NCBI RefSeq assembly: GCF_964355755.1
Contig: NC_092670.1
Coordinates: 39,793,795-39,853,794, forward strand
DNA from: Antedon mediterranea
Taxonomy: Eukaryota > Echinodermata > Crinoidea > Comatulida > Antedonidae
Direction: 5' to 3'
Length of the DNA: 60,000 nucleotides
Program-made: the position numbers and the translations under genes
The notes under the pieces: generated by a model
What the model saw: only the letters and a program-made list of their open reading frames with translations
Databases searched by the model: none
Told to the model about the DNA's origin: nothing
In this document: in pieces, positions 59,529 to 60,000 of the stretch
Layout of the letters: each line of letters opens with the position of its first letter
Position numbering within the stretch: the first letter of the stretch is position 1

Positions 59529-60000
59529 ATGGCGTCACTTGATGATGTCGAGTTGGAATTCGGGCATTGTCAGATTTTAGATAAAGTTCCATTGGACGAC
59601 CGGATTAAAAATGGAGTAGGCCTACGTGGAATGAGTCAAGATCACGAAGAGACTCTAGCAAGTCATCGACAATCAAATACATACGGGAAACAAATTAGCA
59701 AAGTTAGTCTGGCAACTCATGTCAAACCAAACTACAAACACGATTTCTATGTGATATCATCTGAATCTGATCGAGATTGGGTCGTTGACAATCTTGTACC
59801 AAAGCTAGAATCTGAACATAAATTGAAAGGCTACTTAATTTGGAGAGATAGCAAATTCGGGGATTACGTACTAGACGCAAGGGTTGACGCAATGTTTAAT
59901 AGTAGATATATTATAGTTATATTATCACCTAATTTTAGAGTGTCTTTTTGGATTAAGTATGAACTTAATTTTGTTTTACATGATGCTATAGAACGTTTAC
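59529..60000 (+). CDS. Second TIR-domain protein, 5' part, cut by the window end
   Basis: ATG at 59529 in a strong context (CAAAGATGG), open for 157 codons to the end. The first 65 residues are polar with no signal peptide. A TIR domain begins near residue 69: HDFYVISSESDRDW (71-84), WRDSKFGD in the BB-loop region (105-112), IIVILSPNF, then FWIKYELNF with Glu 145 at the usual position. Box 3-like FW is kept, but Cys before the Glu is replaced by Ile. It differs strongly from the TIR of the neighbour at 53146: here the TIR is near the N-terminus and no TPR precedes it. Partners C-terminal to the TIR are off the window. Likely cytosolic and immune-related. The ATG may follow an intron: a TATTTTAG acceptor is at about 59441-59448. 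Confidence 0.85.
   Translation, partial: MASLDDVELEFGHCQILDKVPLDDRIKNGVGLRGMSQDHEETLASHRQSNTYGKQISKVSLATHVKPNYKHDFYVISSESDRDWVVDNLVPKLESEHKLKGYLIWRDSKFGDYVLDARVDAMFNSRYIIVILSPNFRVSFWIKYELNFVLHDAIERL

Overview
The window looks like nuclear DNA of a marine invertebrate deuterostome, most likely an echinoderm. The reasons are intron-rich animal genes, an AT-rich background, the very frequent palindrome TAGGCCTA, a tRNA-derived SINE, dense MITEs and TIR-domain genes. The taxon is inferred; no marker gene fixes the species.

Layout. Bases 1-2440 hold no supported gene. A five-exon Kelch-like (BTB-BACK-Kelch) gene lies at 2492-5971 (+). A five-exon gene at 7696-10423 (+) matches TMEM249, a sperm CatSper channel auxiliary subunit. 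It is followed by about 6.5 kb of repeats and a two-exon gene for a small single-pass membrane protein at 17055-18593 (+). Cytochrome b561 lies on the minus strand (23597-26441), with probable non-coding 5' exons further upstream. Bases 26.5-44.4 kb are a gene-poor stretch of minisatellites, MITEs, segmental duplications and a SINE. An RPP25-like Alba-domain gene (RNase P/MRP subunit) is on the minus strand at 44670-47612; its tail is built from a 15-bp minisatellite. Just upstream of it is a 741-bp TTAA-flanked element with a GC-rich centre.

The right end carries two different TIR-domain genes on the plus strand: an intact TPR-TIR protein (53146-54975) and the start of a second TIR protein that runs off the window (59529-60000). 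Two exact 11-base kappaB motifs, in opposite orientation, lie upstream of the first. This is the most plausible immune module in the window.

Repeats. One MITE family (called A here) has about 18 copies and carries an internal tandem repeat of about 21 bp that varies in number. Other families have pogo/Tigger-type, Harbinger-type, Tc1-type and piggyBac-type ends. A 48/49-bp minisatellite occurs at two loci 11 kb apart. Two stretches resemble hammerhead ribozyme cores. Apart from the TIR pair, the genes do not form a shared pathway. All gene models were built by hand from reading frames, splice sites and phase.
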